In this document: positions 14,972-23,215 of the stretch, piece after piece
How the letters are laid out: the number at the start of each line of letters is the position of its first letter
Position numbering within the stretch: the first letter of the stretch is position 1
Origin: Anaerolineales bacterium
GTDB lineage: Bacteria > Chloroflexota > Anaerolineae > Anaerolineales > UBA6663
Reading direction: 5' to 3'
NCBI GenBank assembly: GCA_020845955.1
Contig: JADLEU010000364.1
Span: 75,958 to 120,439, forward strand
DNA length: 44,482 nucleotides
Notes under the pieces: generated by a model
What the model was told of the DNA's origin: nothing
Seen by the model: the letters and a program-made list of their open reading frames with translations, nothing else
Databases searched by the model: none
Position numbers and translations under genes: made by a program

Positions 14972-16012
14972 ATGACGGGTATGGTAGATCTGCGGAGCGA
15001 CACTGTCACCCTGCCGTCGCCGGCGATGCGCGAGGCCATGTACCGGGCGGAGGTGGGGGACGACGGTTATGGTGAAGACCGCACCGTGCAACGCCTGCAA
15101 GAGTTAGCGGCCGAGAAGACGGGCAAGGAAGCGGCGCTGCTCGTGCCTAGCGGGTGCATGGCCAACCTGGTCGCGCTGCTGGTGTATTGCCAGGGACGCA
15201 GCGAAGTCATCCTGGGGCGTTCGACGGACATGTACATTTACGAAGTCGGGGCCATGTCTTTCGTGGGCGGCATTCACCCAGCGCCGCTGGAAAACGGCCG
15301 CGACGGCACGCTCGACCTGGCCGAAGTGGAACGGGCGATACGAATTCCGGACGTTCACTTCCCGACAACCCGGGTCATCTGCCTGGAAAACACCCACTGC
15401 CTGGCCGGCGGGGTGCCATTGGGCCTGGACTATCTGGCGGCGGTGCGGGCCCTGGCCGATCGGCGCCGCCTGCCCGTTTATCTCGACGGCGCGCGGGTAT
15501 TCAATGCCGCCCTGGCATTAGGGGTCGAGGCGCCGGCGGTGACGCGCTTTGTCGACGCGCTCATGTTCTGTCTATCGAAGGGCCTGGGCGCCCCGGTGGG
15601 TTCGATGATCTGCGGCAGCCGCGCGTTCATCGACGAGGCCCGGCACTATCGCAAAATGCTGGGCGGCCAAATGCGCCAGGCCGGGTTCCTGGCGGCCGCC
15701 GGCATCGTGGCGCTCGAGACCATGATCACCCGCCTGGCTGACGACCACCGCAACGCGCAATTGCTGGCCAGTGAGCTGGCCGGGGTGGAGGGCCTGGCCC
15801 TGCTGCGAGCCGAGCCGCCCACCAACATGGTCTTCTTCCGACCCAACCGTCCCGGGCCGAGTGTCGAGGCGCTGGCCGCGCGGCTGGAGGCCACGGGCCT
15901 GCAAGTGCTGCCCATGGGCGATTGGCTGCGGGCCGTGACACACTACGGGATCGAGGCCGGCGACGTGCGCCAGGCCGCGCGCCTCATCCGCGCCGCGGTC
16001 GCGGCCCCATAA
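14972..16012 (+). CDS. Threonine aldolase-like PLP enzyme
   Basis: 346 residues from ATG 14972 (AAGG seven bases upstream). Low-specificity threonine aldolase fold: VDLRSDTVTLPSPAMREAM, GDDGYGEDRTVQRLQ, VPSGCMANLVAL, LENTHCLAGGVPLGLDYL, DGARVFNAA and PLP lysine K203 in LSKGLGAPVGS. Family enzymes split beta-hydroxy-alpha-amino acids to glycine and an aldehyde. One oddity: the His that normally stacks on the PLP ring (SH/AH before the YEVGA block) is Asp here (D87 in STDMYIYEVGA), so the reaction may differ. It lies 38 bases after the aminotransferase and 23 bases before the M20 gene. Confidence 0.83.
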   Translation: MTGMVDLRSDTVTLPSPAMREAMYRAEVGDDGYGEDRTVQRLQELAAEKTGKEAALLVPSGCMANLVALLVYCQGRSEVILGRSTDMYIYEVGAMSFVGGIHPAPLENGRDGTLDLAEVERAIRIPDVHFPTTRVICLENTHCLAGGVPLGLDYLAAVRALADRRRLPVYLDGARVFNAALALGVEAPAVTRFVDALMFCLSKGLGAPVGSMICGSRAFIDEARHYRKMLGGQMRQAGFLAAAGIVALETMITRLADDHRNAQLLASELAGVEGLALLRAEPPTNMVFFRPNRPGPSVEALAARLEATGLQVLPMGDWLRAVTHYGIEAGDVRQAARLIRAAVAAP

Positions 16013-16035
16013 TCACTTCAGCGGAGGCAACCCAC

Positions 16036-17319
16036 ATGGACAGTGCTACCCAAGAGAAGATCATCCGGGCGGTCGACGAGTATCAGTCGGACGTGACGGG
16101 CTTCCTGCAGCGGCTGGTCCAATTCAACAGCGTCACCGGCCATGAGCCCGAAATCCAGGCCTTTGTGGCCCAGACGTTGCGCGGCATGGGACTGGAGGTG
16201 GACGTGTTCGAGCCGGAGGTCGAGGCCCTGCGCCGCTACCCCGGCTTCCTTGAGCCTGAGCTGCTGTTCAGCGGGCGCTGTAACGTGGTGGGCGTTTGGA
16301 AGGGCACGGGCGGCGGCAAGTCGCTGCTGCTCAACGGGCACGTCGACACGGTGCCGCTTGAGCCGATCGACCAGTGGGTCGACGGGCCGCTCTCGGGCGC
16401 CATCCACGATGGCAAGATCTGGGGGCGGGCCACGTCCGACATGAAGGGCGGCCTGGCGGCCATGACGATGGCGGTGACGATCTTGCAGCGGCTGGGCCTG
16501 CACCCCAAGGGTGACGTGATCCTCGAGTACGTCGTCGACGAAGAGCGCACCGGGCTGGGCACGCTGGCCTGCGTCCACCGCGGCTACACGGCCGAGGCCG
16601 GGATCAGCTGCGAGACGAGCGATATGGAGATCATGCCGGCCTGTATCGGCCGGATGTGGTTCACGGTGCGGTTGCGCGGCAAGCCGGCCGGCATTTCAGC
16701 CCGTTGGGAAGGCGTGAGCTCGATCGATAAGGCGATTAAGATCGTGCAGGCGGTGGACGATCTGGAGAAGATGCGCATTCAAGACCTGCATCATCCCCTC
16801 TACCCTGACAATCGTGGGGCGCTGCCGTGCGCGGTGACCGTTTTCAATGCCGGCACCTTCCCCAGCATCACGCCCGAGACCGCGGTGTTGCGGGGCAGCC
16901 TGGGGCTCATGCCCTACGAGGATCCCAAGCTCGTCGAGCAGCAGCTGCGCGAGCAGATTGAGCGCGTCGCGCGCGCGGACCCGTGGCTGCGAGATCATCT
17001 GCCCGAGGTCACGACCGAGGGCGGCTATGTAGCTGCCGGCGCCGAAATCCCGGTGGACCACCCGATTGTCCTGGCGACCCAGGCAGCGTATCAGACGGTC
17101 ACGGGCGGGCCAGCGGTGATCGGCGCTCGCAAGGGCGCGGCGGACACCCGTTTTCTCATTCACGAGGGCGCCACGCCGACGCTGATCTTTGGCCCTGGCC
17201 TGACGCCGCAAATGCACGCCATGAATGAGTACGTGCCCGTGGAGAACCTGCTGACGGCCACTAAGGTGTTGGCTTTGACGATCCACGACTGGTGCAACCG
17301 GGCACCGCGCGCGGACTGA
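16036..17319 (+). CDS. M20-family metallopeptidase/amidohydrolase (ArgE/DapE type)
   Basis: 427 residues from ATG 16036 with GGAGG well placed. Di-zinc M20 motifs: NGHVDTVP (metal His, then Asp), ATSDMKGG (bridging Asp), VVDEERTG (catalytic Glu and metal Glu) and the C-terminal GLTPQMHAMNEYVPVE (metal His). The lid domain lies between about residues 200 and 325. Relatives remove N-acyl or N-carbamoyl groups or cut small peptides; ArgE, DapE and succinyl-diaminopimelate desuccinylase are the usual names. Here it may release the free amino acid for the aminotransferase or aldolase. The exact substrate is unknown. Confidence 0.9.
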   Translation: MDSATQEKIIRAVDEYQSDVTGFLQRLVQFNSVTGHEPEIQAFVAQTLRGMGLEVDVFEPEVEALRRYPGFLEPELLFSGRCNVVGVWKGTGGGKSLLLNGHVDTVPLEPIDQWVDGPLSGAIHDGKIWGRATSDMKGGLAAMTMAVTILQRLGLHPKGDVILEYVVDEERTGLGTLACVHRGYTAEAGISCETSDMEIMPACIGRMWFTVRLRGKPAGISARWEGVSSIDKAIKIVQAVDDLEKMRIQDLHHPLYPDNRGALPCAVTVFNAGTFPSITPETAVLRGSLGLMPYEDPKLVEQQLREQIERVARADPWLRDHLPEVTTEGGYVAAGAEIPVDHPIVLATQAAYQTVTGGPAVIGARKGAADTRFLIHEGATPTLIFGPGLTPQMHAMNEYVPVENLLTATKVLALTIHDWCNRAPRAD

Positions 17320-17483
17320 GCGGCCGGGCGCCGGGCGGCCAGGACCCCGACGGGCCCGATCTGCAACCCGGCGCCGTGGGCCGCCAACCTGGGTCAGGAG
17401 GCCGTATGTAGAGTGATGAAAGGCTGCCCAGCTGCTGGGAAGTGGATCCACTGAATCCGTTGTCCAACACAGGAGGAGTCACC

Positions 17484-18806
17484 ATGTCGCACTTGCGGAT
17501 CCCCGCCATTAGCTTGTTGCTGATTAGCCTGCTGCTCGGCGCCTGTGTGTCTACCGAGGCGCCCGCGGCGACCACCCAGGCCCCGGCCGCAACGGCCGCC
17601 GCCACCGCCGAGCAAGTGACCGTCGTCAAGATCGGCTCGCCGTTACCTCTTACGGGCTCACTGGCCGCCACTGGAGTGGCCAGCCGCGATGCGGAGCTGT
17701 TCGCCGCGGACATCATCAACGGCGATTACCCAGACCTCAACCTGCCTTTGGCCGCCGGAGAAGGTCTGCCCAACTTGGGCGGCGCTAAGCTCGAGATTGT
17801 CTTTGGCGACCACCAGATGGACCCGGAAAAGGGCGCCAGCGAGACCGAGCGCCTGATCACCGAAGAGCATATCGTGGCCGTGGTGGGGGCCTACGCCAGC
17901 GCGGTGAGCGCCACCTCCAGCCAGGTGACCGAGCGCTATGGCATTCCCTTCGTCAACGGCCAGTCGACCTCAACGGCACTGCACACCCGCGGCTTCAAGT
18001 GGTACTTCCGCACGACGCCGCACGACGGCATGTTCTCGGAGGCCATCTTCAAGTTCCTGCAGGACATGCGCGACACGAAGGGGGCCGACATCACGACCGT
18101 GGCGACCATCTTCGAGAACACGCAATACGGCTCGGGGTCGAGCCGGTCGCAGAACGACCTGGCAGCCCAATACGGCTTCGAGGTCGTGGCCAACATCCCC
18201 TATCCGAGCGGCACGGCCGACATGACCGCCGAGGTTCAGTCGCTGAAGGCGGCCAACCCCGACGTGGTCCTGCCGTCGTCGTACGTGGCCGATGCCATCC
18301 TGATGGTGCGGACCTTCGAACAGCTCGACTTCCAACCGCAGGCCATCGTCGCCCAGGGGGTTGGCTTCACCGAGGCATCGTTCCTCGAGACGGTCGGCGC
18401 GCAGGGCGACTACATCCTGTCGCGCGAGGTGTTTGCGGCCGACCTGGCAGAAAAGAAGCCGATCATCAAGACCGTCAGCGACATGTTCCAGGAGCGTTAC
18501 GGGCACAAGATGGAAGGCGCCACCGCCCGCAGTTTCACGGCCGTGCTCGTGCTGGCCGACGCCATCAACCGCGCCGGCTCCACCGACCCGGAAGCCATCC
18601 GCCAGGCGCTGTTAGCCACTGACATCCCGGGCGACCAGCTGATCATGCCCTGGCCAGGGGTGAAGTTTGACCCGGCGACCGGACAAAACATCGCCGGCAG
18701 CGGCATTGTGGTGCAGGCCCAGGAGGGGCAATACCACACCGTCTGGCCGTTCGACCTGGCCACGCGTGACGTCGTTTGGCCATTCCCGGCCTGGGGTGAT
18801 CGCTAA
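17484..18806 (+). CDS. ABC importer substrate-binding lipoprotein (LivJ/LivK type)
   Basis: 440 residues from ATG 17484 with the strong site ACAGGAGGAG. A lipoprotein signal peptide ends in lipobox LLGAC (lipidated C21), followed by an Ala/Thr-rich linker. The mature part is a type I periplasmic-binding (Peripla_BP_6) fold: VVKIGSPLPLTGSLAATG, DHQMDPEKGASETERLI, VVGAYASAVSATSSQVTERYGIPFVNGQS and a hinge around DVVLPSSYVADA. Relatives bind branched-chain amino acids, amides, urea or aromatic acids. It is the binding component for the LivHMGF genes downstream; a large hairpin separates it from livH, which often lets the binding protein be made in excess. Confidence 0.93.
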   Translation: MSHLRIPAISLLLISLLLGACVSTEAPAATTQAPAATAAATAEQVTVVKIGSPLPLTGSLAATGVASRDAELFAADIINGDYPDLNLPLAAGEGLPNLGGAKLEIVFGDHQMDPEKGASETERLITEEHIVAVVGAYASAVSATSSQVTERYGIPFVNGQSTSTALHTRGFKWYFRTTPHDGMFSEAIFKFLQDMRDTKGADITTVATIFENTQYGSGSSRSQNDLAAQYGFEVVANIPYPSGTADMTAEVQSLKAANPDVVLPSSYVADAILMVRTFEQLDFQPQAIVAQGVGFTEASFLETVGAQGDYILSREVFAADLAEKKPIIKTVSDMFQERYGHKMEGATARSFTAVLVLADAINRAGSTDPEAIRQALLATDIPGDQLIMPWPGVKFDPATGQNIAGSGIVVQAQEGQYHTVWPFDLATRDVVWPFPAWGDR

Positions 18807-18825
18807 ACCGCCCCTGGAGTCCATG

Positions 18826-18870
18826 GCGAAACGCCAGGCCGGCCAGGCAAAGAGCCGGCCTGGCGTTCGC
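18826..18870 (+). terminator. Large intercistronic hairpin between binding protein and permease
   Basis: Left arm 18826-18843 and right arm 18854-18870 pair over 17 bases with one bulged A (core ACGCCAGGCCGGC / GCCGGCCTGGCGT) around a 10-base loop. No T-run follows, so full termination is unlikely. Such hairpins commonly protect the 3' end of the binding-protein message from exonucleases. Confidence 0.6.
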
Positions 18871-18895
18871 CGCACAGCGGAGAGGCTGGGGCAAC

Positions 18896-19765
18896 ATGCT
18901 TGATGGGACCATTATCGCTCAGACCCTCCTGTCGGGGGTGCTGATCGGGTTTATCTACGCGCTGGTCGCGGTCGGCTTGACGCTGATCTACGGCGTCATG
19001 GACATCGTGAACTTCGCGCACGGCGAGTTCTTGATGTTGAGCATGTACGTGGTCTTCTGGCTATACGCGCTGGCGGGCCTGGATCCGATGGTCTCGCTGC
19101 CGATCAGTGTGGCGGTCATGTTTGTCGTGGGGGTCGTCACGCACAAGCTTGTCGTGCGGCCGGTGCTGCGGGCGCCCATGTCCGCTCAGATCTTTGTCAC
19201 CTTTGGGCTGATGGTGTTCATGCGCAACGGGGCGCAGTTTCTGTGGTCGCCCAACTACCGCCTGATCCAGACTCCGCTGGTGGCGGGCCGGCTGGAATTG
19301 TTCGGGCTGTTCGTGGGCAAGCCGCAGTTGGTGGCCGCGCTTGGCGCGCTGATCACCACCGGGCTGGTCTTCTGGTTCCTCAAACGCACCGAAACCGGGC
19401 GGACGCTGCAGGCCGTGGCCGAGGACCAGGACGCCGCCGCGCTGATGGGCATTAACCCCGATCGCACGTTCATGCTGGCCTGGGGGATTGGCGCGGCCTG
19501 TGTGGGCGTGGCCGGCGCGCTGCTGGCCAACTACTATTACATCTTCCCGACGGTCGGCAACACCTTTGTTCTAATGGCCTTCGTGGCCGTGGCGCTGGGC
19601 GGCTTCGGCAGCGTGCCAGGCGCGCTGCTGGCCGGCGTCATCATCGGCGTGGTCGAGGTGTTGACAGGGCTGTTTATCAGCCCGGCCTTCAAGAATATCA
19701 CGGCCTACGTCCTCTACATGGTGGTGGTGTTGGTCCGGCCGCGCGGCTTGCTCGGCGAGTGGTGA
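18896..19765 (+). CDS. livH: Branched-chain amino acid-type ABC permease, LivH
   Basis: 289 residues, eight or so membrane segments. LivH hallmarks: GVLIGFIYALVAVGLTLIYG, DIVNFAHGEFLMLSMY, the cytoplasmic EAA-like loop TGRTLQAVAEDQDAAALMGI, and GGFGSVPGALLAGVIIGVVE near the C-terminus. It forms the inner-membrane channel with LivM. GTGAAAGGAG after its stop leads straight into livM. The gene name reflects the family only; the cargo is unknown and may not be a branched-chain amino acid. Confidence 0.93.
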   Translation: MLDGTIIAQTLLSGVLIGFIYALVAVGLTLIYGVMDIVNFAHGEFLMLSMYVVFWLYALAGLDPMVSLPISVAVMFVVGVVTHKLVVRPVLRAPMSAQIFVTFGLMVFMRNGAQFLWSPNYRLIQTPLVAGRLELFGLFVGKPQLVAALGALITTGLVFWFLKRTETGRTLQAVAEDQDAAALMGINPDRTFMLAWGIGAACVGVAGALLANYYYIFPTVGNTFVLMAFVAVALGGFGSVPGALLAGVIIGVVEVLTGLFISPAFKNITAYVLYMVVVLVRPRGLLGEW

Positions 19766-19776
19766 AAGGAGACACC

Positions 19777-20814
19777 GTGGCCGACACGACCTTGACCGAG
19801 GGAGCCGCCGGGGCGCCTGCGCGGAAGCCGTTCCCGTTGGCCGGCGTGGCTGTGCCGCTGCTGGCGCTGGCGCTGCTGGCCTACCCGTTTGTCTTTCGGC
19901 TGCCGTTCCAGCACAACCTGATGATCCTGGTATTCCTGTATGCCTCGCTTGGCCAGGCCTGGAACATCCTGGGCGGTTACGCTGGCCAGTCTTCCCTGGG
20001 CCACGCGGCGTTTTTTGGCGTGGGCGCGTACGCCTCCAGCCTGCTGCTGGTCAAGTTCGGCATTGTGCCCTGGGTGGGCATGCTGGCCGGCGGGCTCGTG
20101 GCCGTGGCGCTCTCGTTGCTCATCGGTTACCCAAGTTTTCGCCTGAAAGGCCACTATTTCGTCATTGCCACGATCGTCCTGGCCGAGATCATATATATCC
20201 TGTTCACCAACTGGCCCTTCGCGGGCGGGGCGGAAGGCCTGTTTCTGCCCTTGCTCCCCGAAGGGGTGGTCAACTTCGAGTTTCACTCGAGCAAAATCCC
20301 CTACTACTACATCATCTTCGCCATCCTGGCGGTGGTCACGACGGTGGTGTTCTTCGTCGAGCGCTCGAAGCTGGGCTTCTACTTCCGGGCGATCCGCGAA
20401 GACCCAGATGCCGCCCGCAGCCTGGGGATCGACATCACCCGCTATAAGCTGATTGCGATGGCCCTCAGCGCCTTTTTCACCGGCGTGTGCGGCACTTTTT
20501 ACGCCCAGTTTGTGCTGTTTATCGAGCCGAACAATTCGCTGAACTTCATGCTGTCGGTGCTGATCATGCTCATCCCGGTCTTCGGCGGCAGCGGCACGCT
20601 CTGGGGGCCGATCCTGGGCGCCTTTATCCTGATCCCGCTGTCAGAGTTTACGCGCGTCTACCTGAGCGGCGCCGGCCGGGCAATCGACCTGACGCTGTAT
20701 GGACTGCTGATCATGCTCGTGGCCATCTTTGAGCCGCGCGGGTTGTGGGCCGTGGTCACCCGGTTTCGTTCAAGAGAGACACTCAAATGGCGCTTTTGGA
20801 AGTCACAGGTCTGA
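19777..20814 (+). CDS. livM: Branched-chain amino acid-type ABC permease, LivM
   Basis: 345 residues from GTG 19777 with GAAAGGAG ideally placed. Family features: SLGQAWNILGGYAGQSSLGHA, FFGVGAYASSLLL, SFRLKGHYFVIATIVLAEI, the loop SKLGFYFRAIREDPDAARSL, and FGGSGTLWGPILGAFILIPL. It is the second channel subunit, pairing with LivH. Its 3' end overlaps the livG start by 28 bases, so translation of the two is probably coupled. Confidence 0.93.
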   Translation: MADTTLTEGAAGAPARKPFPLAGVAVPLLALALLAYPFVFRLPFQHNLMILVFLYASLGQAWNILGGYAGQSSLGHAAFFGVGAYASSLLLVKFGIVPWVGMLAGGLVAVALSLLIGYPSFRLKGHYFVIATIVLAEIIYILFTNWPFAGGAEGLFLPLLPEGVVNFEFHSSKIPYYYIIFAILAVVTTVVFFVERSKLGFYFRAIREDPDAARSLGIDITRYKLIAMALSAFFTGVCGTFYAQFVLFIEPNNSLNFMLSVLIMLIPVFGGSGTLWGPILGAFILIPLSEFTRVYLSGAGRAIDLTLYGLLIMLVAIFEPRGLWAVVTRFRSRETLKWRFWKSQV

Positions 20815-21515
20815 CGAAGAACTTCGGCGGCCTGGCCGCCAATCAGGACATCACGCTTTCGGTTGAGGACGGCACGATCGTCGGCCTGATCGGCCCGAAC
20901 GGAGCGGGCAAGACGACCCTGTTCAACACGATTGCCGGCCTGTATGCGCCGGACGCGGGCCGGGTGGTGTTCGCCGGCGCCGACATCACCGGTTGGCCGC
21001 CGGAACGGGTTTGCCGGGCCGGCATCGGCCGCACGTTCCAGATCACGAAGTCATTCCGGCAGATGACCGTGCTGGAGAACGTCATGGTCGGCGCCTTTCT
21101 GCACACGTTCAGCCCGCGCCAGGCGCGCCAGGCGGCCCTGGCCGCCATCGAGAAGACGGGGCTGCTCAGCCGCAAGGACATGCTGGCTGGGAACCTGACG
21201 GTGGCGGATCGGAAGCGGCTGGAAGTGGCCCGAGCCCTGGCCACCCGGCCACGCATGCTCATGCTCGACGAGGCCATGGCCGGCCTCAACCCCAAGGAGC
21301 GCCAAGAGGCGGTGGAACTCATCCTGTTCCTCGCCCGCGAAGGCACCACGATCCTCCTGGTGGAACACGTCATGGAAGTCGTCATGCCCATCTCGCACCG
21401 CCTGGTGGTGCTCGACTACGGCAAGCAAATCGCCGAGGGCAAACCTGAGGCGATCGCCCGCGACGAGCGGGTGATTAAGGCTTACCTGGGAGAAAGATAT
21501 CGTGCTCCAGGTTAA
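20787..21515 (+). CDS. livG: ABC transporter ATP-binding protein, LivG
   Basis: 242 residues from ATG 20787, inside the end of livM. Walker A GPNGAGKT, Q-loop GIGRTFQITKSF, Walker B MLMLDEAMAGL and switch His in LLVEHVMEVV are all present. The ABC signature is degenerate: NLTVADRKRLEVARAL replaces the usual LSGGQ-type sequence, as is common in LivG. It energises the LivHM channel together with LivF, whose gene starts inside its last 14 bases. Confidence 0.93.
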   Translation: MALLEVTGLTKNFGGLAANQDITLSVEDGTIVGLIGPNGAGKTTLFNTIAGLYAPDAGRVVFAGADITGWPPERVCRAGIGRTFQITKSFRQMTVLENVMVGAFLHTFSPRQARQAALAAIEKTGLLSRKDMLAGNLTVADRKRLEVARALATRPRMLMLDEAMAGLNPKERQEAVELILFLAREGTTILLVEHVMEVVMPISHRLVVLDYGKQIAEGKPEAIARDERVIKAYLGERYRAPG

Positions 21516-22206
21516 CGACATCTTCGTCGCCTATGGCGGCACGCCCGCGCTGCACGGGGTGAGCTTCGAGGTGCCCGCCGGTCAAATCGTTTCGATTGTC
21601 GGCTCGAATGGCGCCGGCAAGAGCACGATCCTGCGCGCCATTTCAGGCATGCTCAAACCGACACGCGGCGTCATTGAGTTCCTGGGCGAGCCCATCCAGC
21701 GTTTCCCGGCCTTCCGCATTGTCCAGCGGGGTATCGCCCACGTCCCGGAGGGGCGGCGCCTGTTCAGCAAGCTGAGCGTCTTCGAGAACCTGTTGGTAGG
21801 CGCCTATACCAAGAAGTCGCCTACCTTTCGGCAGAAAACCCTCGAGCAGATCTTCTCCATATTCCCGCGCCTGAAGGAGCGCCAGTCGCAGCGGGCTGGC
21901 ACCCTGAGCGGCGGCGAGCAGCAAATGCTGGCCATTGGGCGCGCCCTCATGTCGGAACCCAAGCTCCTGATGCTAGACGAACCCTCGCTGGGCATCATGC
22001 CGGTTCTGGTGGACCGGCTGTTCGACGTCATCAAGGAAATCAACCAGTCGGGCATCACGGTCTTGCTGGTGGAGCAAAACGTGCAGCGCTCCCTGGAGAT
22101 TGCCCACCGCGCCTACGTCCTGCAGACAGGCGAAATCGTGCTGCGGGGCACCGGGCAGGAATTACTCGCCAGCGAACAGGTGCGCGGAGCCTATCTGGGG
22201 CTGTAG
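21502..22206 (+). CDS. livF: ABC transporter ATP-binding protein, LivF
   Basis: 234 residues from GTG 21502, overlapping livG by 14 bases; GGAGAAAG precedes it. Walker A GSNGAGKST, Q-loop and LivF-typical AHVPEGRRLFSKLSVFENL, canonical signature TLSGGEQQMLAIGRAL, Walker B LLMLDEPSLGI, and switch His replaced by Gln in LLVEQNV, which is normal for LivF. The sequence ends the importer operon proper; a 108-base gap leads to the creatininase-family gene. Confidence 0.94.
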   Translation: MLQVNDIFVAYGGTPALHGVSFEVPAGQIVSIVGSNGAGKSTILRAISGMLKPTRGVIEFLGEPIQRFPAFRIVQRGIAHVPEGRRLFSKLSVFENLLVGAYTKKSPTFRQKTLEQIFSIFPRLKERQSQRAGTLSGGEQQMLAIGRALMSEPKLLMLDEPSLGIMPVLVDRLFDVIKEINQSGITVLLVEQNVQRSLEIAHRAYVLQTGEIVLRGTGQELLASEQVRGAYLGL

Positions 22207-22314
22207 GCCCCCGCGACAGCGCCTTAAGAAGAACCGCCAGCCCACCCGGATCCGGCGCTAACCGCGGTCCCCGGACGGGGCGGTGGCCGCACACACGCCG
22301 GAGCGGATCGGAGG

Positions 22315-23076
22315 ATGGCCGTGCCCTGGTTACACGAGATGAGTTGGCCCGAGGTCGAGGCCTACCTGCAGGAGAAAGACATTGTGCTGCTGCCTGTCGG
22401 CAGCACCGAGCAGCATGCCCGGCATGCGCCGCTGGGCACCGACACCTTCATTGCGGCCCGGCTGGCCGAGGAGGCTGGGCAGCAAGCGGACGTGGTATGT
22501 GCCCCGCCGCTGCACTTCGGCTGGAGCCCGCACCACATGGTGCTGCCGGGAACAATCAGCATCGAGGCCCCAATCCTGCAGGGCCTGGTCTTCCAGATCG
22601 TGAAGTCGCTGGCCCATCATGGCTTCCGCCGCTTCGTCCTGGTGAATGGGCATCGTATTGCCAACCTCCCCTGGCTGCAGCTCGCCGCCGAGCAGGCCCA
22701 ACGCGAGCTTGGCGTGAGGGTGGTCATCTTCGATCCGGCCTTTATGCAAAAGGAAATCGTGCCTGCCTTGGGCTTTGGCAAGGTGGGGCATGCCGAAGAG
22801 ATCGAGACCTCTCAGCTGATGCACCTGCGGCCCGAGCTCGTTCGGATTGACCTGGCGGTTGATTCCGAACCGCATCCACAAGCGCTGTATGAGCCGGACC
22901 CCAACTTCGCCGGCGATACCCTGTGCTATGTGCCCAGCACGCTGGCCCAGATGGAGCGAGTCGCCAGAACGACAGGCGGCAGCACGGGCCAACCCTCTAA
23001 AGCCGACGCTGCCCTCGGCCAACGCCTGCATGCGCATCTGGTGAAGCGCTTGGGTCAGGTCATCAGTCAGCTGTGA
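22315..23076 (+). CDS. Creatininase-family amidohydrolase
   Basis: 253 residues. Family metal-binding motifs: GSTEQHARHAPLGTD (Glu, His, Asp ligands) and HAEEIETS near 165. The usual NGHGGN motif reads NGHRIAN here, which keeps the His but loses the Gly-Gly turn. The strand LLPVGS and LHFGWSPHHMVLPGTIS are also family blocks. Relatives hydrolyse creatinine, formamidopyrimidines (ArfB, MftE peptidase) or other cyclic or linear amides. Its place after the importer suggests it opens or trims the imported substrate. ATG 22315 directly abuts GGAGG; GTG 22321 has ideal spacing and may be the true start. Confidence 0.85.
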   Translation: MAVPWLHEMSWPEVEAYLQEKDIVLLPVGSTEQHARHAPLGTDTFIAARLAEEAGQQADVVCAPPLHFGWSPHHMVLPGTISIEAPILQGLVFQIVKSLAHHGFRRFVLVNGHRIANLPWLQLAAEQAQRELGVRVVIFDPAFMQKEIVPALGFGKVGHAEEIETSQLMHLRPELVRIDLAVDSEPHPQALYEPDPNFAGDTLCYVPSTLAQMERVARTTGGSTGQPSKADAALGQRLHAHLVKRLGQVISQL

Positions 23077-23215
23077 TGATGACAGAAAGGCTGGGGACGA
23101 GAGGCGCGCGCACAGGCCAGCGGCGCTACCCGGGCAACAGGCCTGGCGCACCCAACGCTACCAAGACCGCACGGGTGCTCTGGGGCTGAGCCTATGCTGA
23201 TGGCGGAGTCATAGC

